Below are positions 11,926-23,830 of a stretch of 64,000 bases of DNA, in pieces. Within the stretch, counting starts at the first letter, position 1. The number at the start of each line of letters is the position of its first letter. The notes under the pieces were generated by a model that did not search any database, was not told the DNA's origin, and was given only the letters and a program-made list of their open reading frames with translations. A program made the translations under genes and the position numbers. The stretch is from Panicum virgatum. Its lineage: Eukaryota > Streptophyta > Magnoliopsida > Poales > Poaceae. The DNA lies in NCBI RefSeq assembly GCF_016808335.1, contig NC_053141.1, positions 7,802,797 to 7,866,796 on the forward strand, written 5' to 3'.

Positions 11926-12398
11926 CAGATCACAAGTGCTGAATCCGGTAGGGCTTCGCCGCTTCCCTTCTCCTCACCCCTATCTTTTTTTTCTGGATTT
12001 TTGGTGGAATTTTCAGGCTCAAATGAGGAGGGAATAGGGTCGGATGCTTATATAGGGGGTACCCCGGTCGCCCGAGGGGGGGGGGGGGCGACAGGCCCCC
12101 CTGTCGCCCGCGGGGGGGGGGGGGGGGGGGGGGGCGACAGGCTCCCCTGTCGCGCCTGTGGGCAGGGCCCAGTGGTCGCCCGAGGAGGGCGAATGGCCCC
12201 CCTGTCGCCCGTTGGGGGGCGACAGGCCCTCTTTTTTTTTTTGACCAGGTCCCTCGTTGCAAATTTGAAGAAAAAAAATTACACTTAGGGCCTGTCGCCC
12301 TATGGGAGGCGACCGGGGGGTATTTTTGAAATTTTTCAAAACAGACTTATATTTTTGAAATTTTGATTTTTTTAAATATAAAAAAGAAAAAAAGCGTG
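11926..12398. repeat. Right TIR of MULE copy A, with long G runs
   Basis: This is the inverted partner of 8359-8712. It contains two uninterrupted G runs (about 12066-12078 and about 12113-12134) within the GTCGCCC/GGGCGAC palindromes. Copy B has only short G tracts here, so the runs expanded in copy A or collapsed in B. Confidence 0.75.
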
Positions 12399-12407
12399 GA
12401 TGTAAAG

Positions 12408-13574
12408 GGATTTCTGGGCTACGCCCAGAGCCGTGATCCTAGTGTCCCTAGGCCCATATCCGTCCCTTGCATATATATACATAAATATTTTTAATATTGA
12501 TACTAAATTGTGGATTACTATATATTCTTATTTACAAAATTCATTTTGGAACTATATATGTTCTCTATGCATGAACACTTTTACTATAAAATATAAATAT
12601 TCTTATTTAATATAAAATGAATATAAACTTCTTATTTAATATTTTTATTACACGTGCGTCTCCACTAATTTTATAATACGAAAGCTATATCCATCTGTTG
12701 GCGACCTGGGAGGTATCCCGGATGGTGGGTGGGAGAAGAGACTGAAGGATGTATCTGGCCAGCAAAGCAGGGAATGGATAAACCCTAAACTCTAAACCCT
12801 TGCGACGAGCAAATAGCTGATACATTTTATGTCGCTCAAGAATATGTGAGACTAACGTGTGGATCCAATAATATAAAATAATTTTTTTATCTCTTACCTT
12901 CACATAAGCAGGATACGTTACCATTGTGAACGCTCTAGGGGTACAACCCACGACGCATTTTCCGAGAGAAAAGGAGCACTGCATGGCCATACACAGGCAT
13001 CTCAATCAAAACATCCATATCAACGGTCAGCAGTTAGCATTTATACCCTGGGCACACCACATTGGACTGATTGCTGCTTGGGACCAATCAACGTTTGCAG
13101 ATGCAACAAATTTCTCTCCCAGTTTGCCACACTCAGGAGTGCCCAACATGGCCTTGGGATCTTCCGTTGGGATTAAATCAGAACCACACGCCTAACTCAA
13201 AATCCACTAACCAAATAGAAGATAAGAATCATCTCTCTTTAAGCTTCTCATCGCAACCAAATCAAAGGGATTGTGAAAAAAAAGTTCAACTCCCACCCGA
13301 AAAAAAACTCTTTTTCAAATTTCACTATACATCTCATGGTTCTATCTATACATAGATACTACACGTGAACATATGCCTCGTCTTCTATAGTTCCATTCTT
13401 CTGGTATATATTATCCTTTGGCGAAAACAAAGACTTCGACACCTTTTGAGTTTGACGACCAAGGGATCTTGGTGAAGAATAAGTCGGAAAGTTTTTCCTC
13501 TTGCTTTGATTTGAAGTCTTGATATATCAAGTACTTAAAGATTGTCACAAGGCCATCAACTGAAGCCCTACCAA
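12408..13574. other. Unclassified spacer between MULE and gene-like segment (A)
   Basis: AT-rich to 12690, then mixed composition. A short minus-strand open frame (13411-13650) shows no recognisable domain. Copy B is collinear at about 2% mismatch. Confidence 0.35.
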
Positions 13575-14303
13575 ATGCATGTGACAAGAAGCCAAGACCA
13601 CAACTAGGAATACTAGTACAGGGTACCAGACTACCTGTGCGGCTTTTCAAATTTCAACAGTGCTAGGTGCTAGGACAAAGACAAGTCTAACTGAAATAGA
13701 ATGCTGCTACTCTTCTGAACTCTCAAGGATATCTTTAAATTTGGTGGCAACTGCAGAGCAACACTTCCACACCAAACTAATGCAGGGTAGCATATCTCAA
13801 CGTTTAGTCCACATTCTTTCCACTCGTCACTGTTGCCGATGGCTAGTGTTGAAGACTTGAAGTACTTTGACTGACAGGGTACTGAAAGTGAGAATTCGAG
13901 GGAAATTAAACAAAGTGATTGGTCATCAGGTTCTGCAATAGAAGGATGGAAACAAAGTCAAAGTACGGGACCACTGGCGGCTTCGGAAGCTCTCGGACAA
14001 CAAATTTCACAGCCTTTTTTTCACGGAAATATTCATCTTAATATGCTGGAGCACGTGGACATCACGCAACAACTTCATTTTGAAGAATGAAGACTTCTCC
14101 ATTGAAGGATCGGAGGTGTATTTCACACGTGAAATTTGTCATGGTTAGTTGGTTACCCATAGGGCAAAAAGAAAAGTATTTCCCAAGAATTGTACAATGG
14201 CTATTGGCTCATTTGTAATCTGGTCACTTGTCCTGTTATATAACAAAATATGATCTTCGGTCGGCGTGCTTTCCTCCAATAATATTAATATCTCACCTTC
14301 AGG
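13575..14303. repeat. Left arm of a diverged inverted repeat (decayed gene-like segment, A)
   Basis: Matches 26156-27065 in inverted orientation through several blocks, including AGTGCTAGGTGCTAGGAC at about 13660, TCATCAGGTTCTGCAATAGA at about 13924 and GGAAAGCACGCCG-complement at about 14270. The right arm contains an extra MITE and lacks about 250 bp near 13950-14240. Exon-like stretches with a TTCTATTGCAG acceptor-like site in the right arm suggest an old gene fragment, identity unknown. Confidence 0.7.
13960..14160 (+). pseudogene. Possible LINE reverse-transcriptase C-terminal fragment (A)
   Basis: A short readable stretch contains LICWSTWTSRNNIILKNE, which resembles the tail of plant LINE ORF2 (the W-x-x-W-x-x-R-N-x-I-type motif). 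It is too short to place securely, and it lies in the part of the left arm missing from the right arm. Copy B reads it slightly better (54264-54494). Confidence 0.4.
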
Positions 14304-14310
14304 CCGTGTT

Positions 14311-14836
14311 TGTTAGTTTTAATTATCCATGAACAGGATCTTAGCTTAGTCTAATCATGATCACTAATTACTTAATGCGGAATTAATTAGATTAATACTG
14401 ACCAGAACCTTTGAATCCATGAACGCCTCTGTAGTTGTAGTAGTAGGGCTGATGTAGATGAAGTAGAGTTTAATCTTCACCAATTAGAGAGATTTGGATC
14501 TCTTGTTGATGAAGATCTTGATGTCGATGATGACCAGCAACTCCCGCCGGTGCCTGCCACGAAGTAGATGAGGAAGTCGCGCTTCCAGTCCCTCCAGTGC
14601 CCTGATTGATTGGTGTTTTGCTAATCGTGAGATTAGCTGATTAGGGTTAGAGAGGGTTCCCCTCTACCTCATATTTATATACAGCACTGTGGGACCGGGG
14701 CCGACTTATAGATGGAAACGTTAGGTGTACCTGCCAATCACGATACATGACTTATTTGGTATGTTATCTCTAATTTGTGGAAATTATTTGCCATGTAGAT
14801 CTAGGTTGTTATCCTCAGATCACAAAATTTCCAACA
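14311..14836 (-). repeat. 3' LTR (left) of the copia-type element
   Basis: 526 bp, TG...CA ends. The adjacent internal purine tract (complement of TTCTCCCAC) is the expected polypurine tract for minus orientation. Confidence 0.9.
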
Positions 14837-17290
14837 TTCTCCCACTTGATCGAACGGTTAACAACTTAGGTTCGCTTTAAACTTATGTTCACACTCAGTA
14901 CAATAGTAAGACCAGACCAATGCGTCGTCAGTAGTATTTAATTCACTACCGGGACTCCATTACCCACAGTTCACTGCAATACCTCGATAGAACACTTATT
15001 ACTTATTTGGGAATAATCATGTATCCAGAATCAGGTCCAAGACTGTTCACAAATCCCATACTTAATTTCGTGAAAAATTAAATGGGATGAGTGACAAGTC
15101 TTGAACAATATTTGCTAGCATAAACTCAACTTATTTCTTTAACTTTAATAAGTTGATTCTGGGACCTTTCTTTCACAACATAATATTTAATCATCAGTAG
15201 TCTAGACATCATCAATAATTATGTTGTTACTCGAATGAATACCGCAATCATAGCAGTATCAATTTGCTGTCCATAAACTTAACACCGGAATATAATTCTA
15301 AAGCTTGATAACTTAAAACATGCCTTATGCAATCTCAACTTTTCATTATGACAAGTTTGCTTAGAGCTCTCAATATTATTGCTCTTTTCTGCAAGAATGA
15401 AGGACATAATCTAATGTGCCCTTTTACATCCATACACTCTTATAGAACTCTTAGCTAAATAATTTATAATAAACAAGCATGCTATGGTGTCTTTACATTA
15501 TCCAATGGACCTCTTTTGGATAATATTAAACACATAAGGATTTCCGGCTTACAAATGCAAAGTCAATCACTTAGAGACTCATGCATAAGCTTCAAAAGAT
15601 TGAAGCATAAGGAACGTCTTCCTTAACTTTATCTCAACTTTATTCTTAGGGTATTAGACATAATTTACTAATAGAACATCATATCTTAATATTTATTCTT
15701 ATTGTATCACTTTAGACAACTTACATCTCAAGTGATGATCCTAACACTTTCTTGGTCCAATCTTATTGTACATTGATGCCCAAAAACATAAGAGGCTTTC
15801 ACCAAGATTACTTTAAATTTAATTTAATGATGATAGGAAATCTCACAATATTAGTAGCATATTCTAATCACCACTTTACTTAGTAGAGCATCATCCACTT
15901 AAGTATTAGGATAGTAACTTTCCACCTTAATCTCAGTACATACCTTTATCCATGAACATTTAATCATGGTAAGCTATAAGCTCAGTATTTTTAATTTTCT
16001 TTCGGAATCATGATCATGGCAAGATACTAATTTGATTCCATCACAAATTTATACTAAAGCTCATAGACTCAATTTATGGCCTCCTTTATAGTGACCTTCA
16101 AAACGAATGAGGTCATTCTTTTATGCCAACATCAACCGTTATTATATATCACATATTCATGTTGGGATTAATCAACTTATGAGAATCCTCAACAAAATAT
16201 ATGGTAGCTTAAGATGGAGGTTTGCTTAACTAATGGCATGAGTTAAATATTACGAGATTCTGCTACTTGAATCATCGATGCGGGGTAACTAAGCCCACAT
16301 CTCTCCAAATCATCTCTTCCTCCTTTGTGAGTTCCCACTGACTCCCACTAATCTCTGCATTCTTTTAAGAACACAACAGTTGAAACAACTGATCTTTGCA
16401 TTCCTTTAGAAACACAATAGTTGAGACAATTATAGTGGTAAAAATGATACCCTCAGACTTATTAGGATATCCATAAATGGTAGCTCATCATGACATAAGT
16501 TCTTTATCTTTAGTATACCATTGATCAATTTCCTTTACTAATCAAGCTCACACCAGCGATGGCTAGAAATGAACAAGAGCAGCAAAGTTTATGGTCAAAT
16601 ATTTACCAAACAGCGATGGCCAGAAATGATAAATATAAGCCATACTTCAAAAGTCTCGAGCTTCATTGAACTAGTCAAATAGCGATGGCTAAAATGAACT
16701 AGAGCAACAAAACTTTGTGAACATGTATCCATTAATCAGCGATGGCCAGAATAATGAATAAAGTCACACTTAACTTTATTTGAGACAATTGGCTTTATGG
16801 AGTAATTCTCCTGTCACAATGGTTTTTTTTAGCGTTCTCCATCATATTCACCCTTTATATGAGCCGATTTTCTAATTCAGCCTTTTGAATATCAATCTTT
16901 ATGTGCAAATAAAATATGGTGATAACTCTTTATAGTCTTACATCTAATGACTGGAGTATCTCTCATTCTTATGAGACATTACAACGGGAGTATCTCTCAT
17001 ACTTGATGAGACATTCCAATTCTCCCCTTCAAAATGTGATTTAACTAATAATATCACAATTTCGACAAGGTCTCATAAACAACTTATTGAAGCATTACAC
17101 AATATGCAAGAAATAAATAAAATAATTCCTTGACAAGATAGCAAAATCAACAATGATGATATACTTATTATCTCAAAACTTAAAAATTGTTCAGAATCAC
17201 TTATTACTGAAAACAAATATGACTAAATATATAAAACTAATGCGAAGCATTTAACATCTTCTTCATCATCATCATCATTAAACTTTGCTC
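14837..17290. other. AT-rich non-coding interior of the copia-type element
   Basis: No reading frames of note. Between 16550 and 16760 the word CAGCGATGGCCAGAAATGA recurs in variant form about every 60 bp, and AGTATCTCTCAT repeats near 16957 and 16988. Confidence 0.5.
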
Positions 17291-17299
17291 CCCTTGAAC

Positions 17300-17810
17300 T
17301 CCCTAATCTTATGGGTCAGACTTAATGACCTACTGGGAATGCATCTCAATCAATCCACCAAAATTTAGGGGAAACTTTAACTTAAAAGAGCTTATGAGAC
17401 AACTTTATTATCCTTCCATTGCACTTGATGAAGTGACTCACATAACTTATATCATACTGGAGTATCCACATTTTGAGCATGCTTATTATAATTCTCTAGT
17501 AGAGAAGCCATAAGATATGGCACCAGTAGATCATCAGAGATGAACCTGCCAAGTGCTTTCAACTCCGCAGCCATATTGTACATGCTCTTAATGTGTATAC
17601 TTAGTCCATTGCGCCCATCATAACGTGAGGTAGACAACTTATTTATGAGGAAGTTGGAATAATTAATTTTATAACATTCCTTAATGGAGTTCATAAACTC
17701 CTTAACATTTAGTTCCCTATCATCCTTCCTATAAGGAAATGCTCCCCTTATGGCATCTCAGATCGAATGTTTTATAACTAATTTTGCAAATTTGTTGGAT
17801 TTTTACCATT
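17300..17810 (-). pseudogene. Degenerate copia gag (UBN2-like) remnant
   Basis: Minus-strand reading gives SRYDGRNGLSIHIKSMYNMA and AELKALGRFISDDLLVPYLM, a pattern typical of the gag UBN2 region of plant copia elements (K-L-x-T-x-x-Y-D-G ... M-x-x-L-K-x-L-x-x-x-I-S-D). Stops interrupt it on both sides, so no full gag is made. Confidence 0.7.
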
Positions 17811-18949
17811 TCTCCAACTTAATTGCTCATTATGATTCTCAGTACTTATAGAAGGATTGACAGGTTTATACTCATAAAGTGCGTAATCAAAGTCCAGAAC
17901 TCTGAGAACTGCACACACCTCATTATTCCACTTAGGAAAGTTGGTGCCATTAAAGGCTCAATGGTACTTAGTAAGTCCTTATAATCCACTGAAAAATCAT
18001 AAAATTGAAGTCTCAATAATCTTAAACAACAAGATGCACATAAAGGCACAAGATTAACCCTACGATGGTCTGATTAAAATCATGCCATAAGTTTCAATTT
18101 GCATCACCGATGGGGAAAACAAACGAAACTTATCATTAACTCATAATTAAAACAACGATGGTCAGAATTAATTACAAGTGTACTCTAATCAAACTTCTCG
18201 ATGGTTCCATTTGATTAGAGAGCATCTTAATTGTATATGGTGGAAAATATATAATTTTTCAGCTTAAACAATGCGAACTAATGCAATATTCATCAATAAA
18301 AGCATAATGGAAACATTAAGGCAAATACACTTATTCTGGAATTTTAAACTTAAATTTAAACAGTGAAAATGACACATAAATCATAAAGAGATTAAATTTC
18401 ACTGTAGATATAAGCCTTATAAAATCTTAAACTTGCATTATATAATCAGTGCATAAAACCTTATTAAACTTAATTGCACTGAAAATTTAAACTTTATTGC
18501 ACTTACATAAGATAAGGCTCATTAATCTTTAGATTCTTTCTCATTTAACAAGCACATCTAACATTATGAATTAATTGTGCTGAAAAACAAGACTCATCAA
18601 TAGCCCAAAATAAACTCATTATTAATGATAATTCTCATTATCAGTGATAATTTCCCATAGTTACTCTTTAAATTAATCTTATAATATCAAAACTATGGAA
18701 AATATCACTATTCATACTTTGAGAAATATTTATCATAGATAAAATCAAGCAATAAACTTATTTGCAAAATTATAAACAATAGACATCTCAAATATGAAAT
18801 AAATACTTATGGGCATTAGATAAACATAAGGCTGATGATTATAAGTGCAATAGTAATTAATTAAAGCCTTTAATCCTAAACAGTGAGGAAATAAAACTTA
18901 AATCATTAAAATAGTAAATGCAAAGGCTTTAAAACATAAATTGGGCTCG

Positions 18950-19760
18950 AAACTAATTAAACAGAACAAAAACTCAATTCAGCCCGTGAAACGCTCCCCT
19001 TGCGCGCGGCCCATTTGCGCGCATTGGCCCAATTCGGCCCAACCCACGGAAACCCTAATACGGAACGATTTGGACCGTTCATCAAGATCCGGAGGCCAGG
19101 AACTAATCTGGTGCCGTATATAAACGTGGAGGCGGTCTGAAAACACTACAATCCAGCCTCACTTCTCTTTTCCTCTCCACGGGCAGCTCATGCCCAGCCG
19201 CCGCTCCTCACTGACCCTGACGCGCCGCCGCCGTTGGCGCTCCGCATGTGCGGGCGCCGCTGCACGCGCTCCCTGATGCGCGCGAGTAGCGCCTGAGCGA
19301 GCTCGTCAGGCTCCGTGCAAGCCGCGCGCCATAGCGCTGATGCGGGCCCGCCAGGGAGCCGGCCGCCGCTGGCCTGCAGGCCGCTGGTTGCCGAGCGCCC
19401 CGCCCGATGATGGTGTGGGTCTGCATCGCGCCTGCGTGCCTCCGAGCCGCGCGGTACGCGCGTCCTCATACGCGGGCCCGTGCCACGAACCCCACCGCCC
19501 CGCCTGGGTGCGCCGGCCCCATGCAGCGGGTGCTGCGAGGGCCTGCGGCGCCAGCGCCGCCTCCTCATGGCGTGTGCGCGGCTCGGGCAAGGCAGCGGGC
19601 CTCGGCCGCCGGTCTTGGCCGTGCTCCGTGCAGGGCCCCTCGCCGGTGGGTGCGTGTGTACTCATCGCATGCACGACCGTCGAGGGCTCCTCGCGGTGCA
19701 AACTGGTCAGATCAGTGCACTCCTGATGCGCACGACTGGTGAGTTTTAGGTAAGAACTCA
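18950..19760 (+). promoter_or_regulatory. Promoter-like and GC-rich segment inside the retrotransposon
   Basis: A block unlike the AT-rich rest of the element. Repeated GGCCCA/GGCCCAA words lie at about 19008-19045, a TATA-like GTATATAAAC at about 19116, a pyrimidine-rich leader (CACTTCTCTTTTCCTCTCC) at about 19159, then about 550 bp of GC-rich sequence. This looks like a grass gene promoter, 5' UTR and first-exon composition on the plus strand, antisense to the element. It may be captured host DNA. The GC-rich open frames have no recognised domain. Confidence 0.45.
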
Positions 19761-20519
19761 TCCACTAGGGTTAGGGTTCATGAGATTTGGAGATTTCTTG
19801 ATTCGATCTGAAAGTTTGTCATTCCCCTTCTTCTAATTGCTGACTGATGCATCTTATCTCTTGGATTTGGGCTTTAATTTGCGGAATAAACATTAACCAG
19901 TGGGCTAATTTGGGGAAAAACAGTAAGCAATCTTAAAACCTAAACTTAATTACTTAACTTAATCATCAATTAACATGAAAGTGTATCAGCCTAAACATGA
20001 ATTAACATAAACATAATTGTTTAGATCTAATCCGAGGTACTTAGCCTAATCAGATTAAGATTTGCATTACTCAGAATCTAATCTGAATAGGATAAGGCTA
20101 ATGACTTCATAAACATTGACCTTAATTTAATTAGCCCATAAAACCTTACGTGCAAGGACTTAATCTTAGTTTAATCAAGTCGATTACTTTGCACATTATA
20201 ATAGTACGGATGAGGAAGCTTAGTCGCACTTATATGCACAAGGTAGAACATTAATCAGCATACACATCACGCTGGACATCACTAATTGCACATAACAGAT
20301 CAAATATGTGTTTATTTCACGCAAACAGAATAGTAGATCCAATCTACTAATTGCATTGCACTGATTTGCATATAGCACTTAAATGATTAGATCCATATCA
20401 GAATTAATTACCCATGATTAAGCACCAAACAGATCTAAATTGACATTAATCAGAGGCTAAGAACTTGATGGCTCTGGATTAGGATCATGACAGATCTAAG
20501 AAAGGTTCTTGATACCGAT

Positions 20520-21045
20520 TGTTAGTTTTAATTATCCATGAACAGGATCTTAGCTTAGTCTAATCATGATCACTAATTAATTAATGCGGAATTAATTAGA
20601 TTAATACTGACCAGAACCTTTGAATCCATGAACGCCTCTGTAGTTGTAGTAGTAGGGCTGATGTAGATGAAGTAGAGTTTAATCTTCACCAATTAGAGAG
20701 ATTTGGATCTCTTGTTGATGAAGATCTTGATGTCGATGATGACCAGCAACTCCCGCCGGTGCCTGCCACGAAGTAGATGAGGAAGTCGCGCTTCCAGTCC
20801 CTCCAGTGCCCTAATTGATTGGTGTTTTGCTAATTGCGAGATTAGATGATTAGGCTTAGAGAGGGTTCCCCTCTACCTCATATTTATATACAGCACTGTG
20901 GGACCGGGGCCGACTTATAGAAGGAAACGTTAGGTGTACCTGCCAATCACGGTACATGACTTATTTGGTATGTTATCTCTAATTTGTGGAAATTATTTGC
21001 CATGCAGATCTAGGTTGTTATCCTAAGATCACAAAATTTCCAACA
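20520..21045 (-). repeat. 5' LTR (right) of the copia-type element
   Basis: 526-bp partner of 14311-14836. The tRNA-primer-like site lies just left of it. The PBS-like sequence resembles the initiator-Met type with mismatches. Confidence 0.9.
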
Positions 21046-21050
21046 GTGTT

Positions 21051-21125
21051 TAGTTTCAAAAAATTTCCCCCAAAAAAAACATCACATCGGAAGTTTCCCC
21101 CAAAAAACTTCCGTTAGGATTAAAT
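21051..21125. mobile_element. Truncated MITE split by the retrotransposon (A)
   Basis: With GGCCGTGTT at 14302-14310 this restores GGCCGTGTTTAGTTTCAAAA, the end of a common grass MITE family. It is followed by a short TTTCCCCCAAAAAA repeat and then stops, so only a fragment remains. Copy B has it uninterrupted at 54647-54718. Confidence 0.6.
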
Positions 21126-21989
21126 CAGAACCACATGCCTAACTCAAACTGCACAAGTACACTAGGGTTGATAGGGACAACTGTCGGATTGCGATTCCGG
21201 CAAGTCCACCAGGGGTATGTCCGCAGGTAGATTTGAGGTGAAGGATCACAAAACAATTAACTTGATGGTAACACAAGACAACGATTTAGACAGGTTCGGA
21301 CCGCTCGGAAGCGTAATACCCTACATCCTGTTTGGGGTGGATCTGTATTGCCTTGTATTCGAGATGTGGAGCCGCCGAGGCCGGGGCCGTCGAGGCTGGT
21401 GTGGTATGATGTGTTGTAGATGGATCCTGTGGGTACCCCCAAAGACTCCTTTATATAGTCCAGGAGCCTTGGGTTACAAGTAAGGGTTTAGATCTAGGGT
21501 TGTTTACAAGGAAGCAGGTCGATTATAATCTCTAGATATATGGCATTTATGTTGAGCCTCCATCCTGATCCGTTGAGGACCCTTTCGTCGTCCAGCCGAG
21601 TGCATGTCCGCCGTGTAGTCTGAGCAGAGTAGTCGAGCAGGGTAGTCACCTGGACTAAGGGACCCAACTCGGCAGGGAGGTACCCAGGTCTACCTCCGTC
21701 ACGCCCCCTAGTGCTAAAGGGCTGAGCTGAATCTTGATGTTGCTTGCGAAGTCGTTCGGTGCTCATGACACACCTTTCTGGGTTTAAATTCTTCGTTGAA
21801 AAAAATGTGCACCTAAGCGCACCCGTTGGGTGTAGCCCTCGAGCCTCGGAAGGTTTTGAAGAAGCGTTTTGAGGGTCATTAAGTCGAGCTCCTTTTCTTG
21901 TACTTAGAATGCTTGAGCATCCCTGAAGGATTATGTAGCTTCTGGCCATCCCTGTAAAACAGCCAGCCGAGTCACAGAGACTCATCAGG
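21126..21989 (-). repeat. LTR-like repeat with TATA signal (A)
   Basis: Non-coding repeat shared by both copies. On the minus strand a TATA box (GGACTATATAAAGG) lies at about 21448-21460, and the sequence ends toward 21182 with a CCGACA-type terminus, suggesting LTR-derived sequence in minus orientation. No partner LTR was found, so classification is tentative. Confidence 0.45.
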
Positions 21990-23830
21990 TCATGTGGCGG
22001 CAATCAGCCCTTGGAGGTACTAGCAGGGTCACGAAGACATGCCGAGCGGTGCCCACCACCTTGAGGCACTGGCAGGGTCACGGAAACACGCCGAGTGGAG
22101 TGGCGGCACCCAGCTCGCGGAGGTGCTGGCAGGGTCACGGAGACATGCCGAGCATCACCCAGCACCCTGAGGCACTAGCAAGGTCACGGAGACACGCCGA
22201 GTGGAGTAGCGGCACCCAGCCCCCGGAGGCACTGGCAAGGTCACGGAAACATGCCGAGCGACACCCAGCACCATGAGGCACTAGCAAGGTCACGGAGACA
22301 CGCCGAGTGGAGTAGCGGCACCCAGCCCCCGGAGGTGGTGGCAGGGTCACGGAGACATGCCGAGCGGCGCCGAGCACCCTGAGGTACTGGCAGGGTCACA
22401 GAGACCCGCCGAGTGGAGTAGCGGCACCTAGCCCCTGAGGTGCTGGCAGGGTCATGGAGACATGCGGAGCGGCGCCCAGCACCCTGAGGTACTGGCAGGG
22501 TCATGGAGACACGCCGAGTGGAGTAGCGGCACCCAGCCCCCGGAGGTGCTGGCAGGGTCACGGAGACATGCCGAGCGGCGCCCAGCACCCTGAGGTACTT
22601 GCAGGGTCACAGAGACACGCCGAGTCGAGTAGCGGCACCCAGCCCCCGGAGGTGCTGGCAGGGTCATGGAGACATGCCGAGTGGCGCCCAGCACCCAAAG
22701 GTACTGGCAGATCTACGGAGATACGCCGAATGGAGTAGCGGCACCCAGCCCCCGGAGGTGCTGGCAGGGTCACGGAGACATGCCGAGCGGCACCCAGCAC
22801 CCTGAGGTACTAGCAGAGTCACGGAGACACGCCGAGTAGAGTAGCGGCACACAGCCCCCGGAGGTGCTGGCAGGGTCATGGAGACATGCCCAGCGGCGCC
22901 CAGCACCCTGAGGTACTGGCAGGTCCACGGAGACACGCCGAGTGGAGTAGCAGCACCCAGCCCCCGGAGGTGCTGGCAGGGTCACGGAGACATTCCGAGC
23001 GGCACCTAGCACCCTGAGGTACTGGCAGGGTAACGGAGACACGCCGAGTGGAGCAGCGGCACCTAGCCCCCGGAGGTGCTGGCAGGGTCACGGAGACATG
23101 CCGAGCGGCGCCCAGCACCCTGACGTACTGACAGGTCCACGGAGACACATCGAGTGGAGTAGCGACACCCAGCCCCCGGAGGTGCTGGCAGGGTCACATA
23201 GACATGCCGAGCGGCGCGTAGCACCCTGAGGTACTGGCAGGGTCACGGATATACGCCGAGTGGAGTAGCGGCACCCAGCCCCCAGAGGTGCTAGCAGGAT
23301 CACGGAGACATGCCGAGCGGCGCCCAGCACCCTGAGGTACTGGCAGGTCCACGGAGACACACCGAGTGGAGTAGCGGCACCCAGCCCCCGGAGGTGCTGG
23401 CAGGGTCATGGAGACATGCTGAGCGGCGCCCAGCACCCTTAGGTACTGGCAGGGCCATGGAGACACACCGAATAGAGTAGCGGCACCCAGCTCCCGGAGG
23501 TGCTGGCAGGGTCACGGAGACATGCCTAGCGGCGCCCAGCACCCTGAGGTACTGGCAGGGTCACAGAGACACACCGAGTGGAGTAGCGGCACCCAGCTCC
23601 GGAGGTGCTGGTAGGCTCACGGAGACATGCCGAGCGGATCCCAGCACCCTGAGGTACTTGCAGGGTCACGGAGACACGCCAAGTGGAGTAGCGGCACCCA
23701 GCCCCCGGAGGTGCTGGCAGGGTCACGGAGATATGCCGAGCGGCACCCAACACCCTGAGGCACTGGCAGAGTCACGGAGACACGCCGAGTGGCGCTCAGC
23801 ACCCTAAGGTACTGGCAGACCACATAGAAA
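21990..23830. repeat. 106-bp minisatellite, about 17 units (A)
   Basis: Tandem units of about 106 bp, each made of two related half-units: one containing CACCCAGCCCCCGGAGGTGC, the other GCCCAGCACCCTGAGGTAC. Both are followed by TGGCAGGGTCACGGAGACA and GCCGAG. Long open frames on both strands in this stretch are artefacts of the stop-poor, GC-rich repeat and should not be called genes. Confidence 0.95.

Larger units (their letters stand above)
8359..12398. mobile_element. Mutator-like element (MULE), copy A
   Basis: Long terminal inverted repeats (8359 to about 8712; about 11926 to 12398) match in inverted orientation through several landmarks: the GGAATTTTTTC-type end, the CATAGGGCGACAGG block and the CACTTGTGATCT inner edge. 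The 9-bp target duplication is GATATAAAG at 8350-8358 and GATGTAAAG at 12399-12407; copy B shows identical 9-mers. The element carries a zf-GRF gene on the plus strand and a MURA N-terminal remnant on the minus strand. The DDE catalytic core and SWIM domain of an autonomous MULE are not seen, so it is probably non-autonomous. Confidence 0.85.
14311..21045 (-). mobile_element. Copia-type LTR retrotransposon, present only in copy A
   Basis: Two direct 526-bp LTRs (14311-14836 and 20520-21045) start TGTTAG and end CCAACA, flanked by the 5-bp target duplication GTGTT at 14306-14310 and 21046-21050. Copy B shows the single uninterrupted GTGTT site near 54656. The orientation is minus: a PBS-like ATCGGTATCAAGAACC (complement) abuts the right LTR at about 20504-20519, and a purine-rich GTGGGAGAA (complement) abuts the left LTR. 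The LTRs differ at about ten positions by eye (near 2%). Only a degenerate gag remnant was found and no pol, so the element is non-autonomous. Confidence 0.92.

Noticed and set aside
12413..12432. Perfect excision footprint or hairpin at TCTGGGCTACGCCCAGAG
   Set aside because: A short palindrome just outside the MULE duplication. One copy (B) has two bases fewer, and nothing ties it to transposition.
19188..19761. Arg/Ala-rich open frames on both strands in the retrotransposon
   Set aside because: Overlapping frames in a GC-rich block without any domain. The promoter-like layout is reported instead, and no protein is claimed.
21990..23830. Many overlapping 60-100 residue open frames on both strands (also 55595-57905)
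   Set aside because: They recur at the 106-bp repeat period and have the same low-complexity translation in shifted registers; they are products of a stop-poor tandem repeat.
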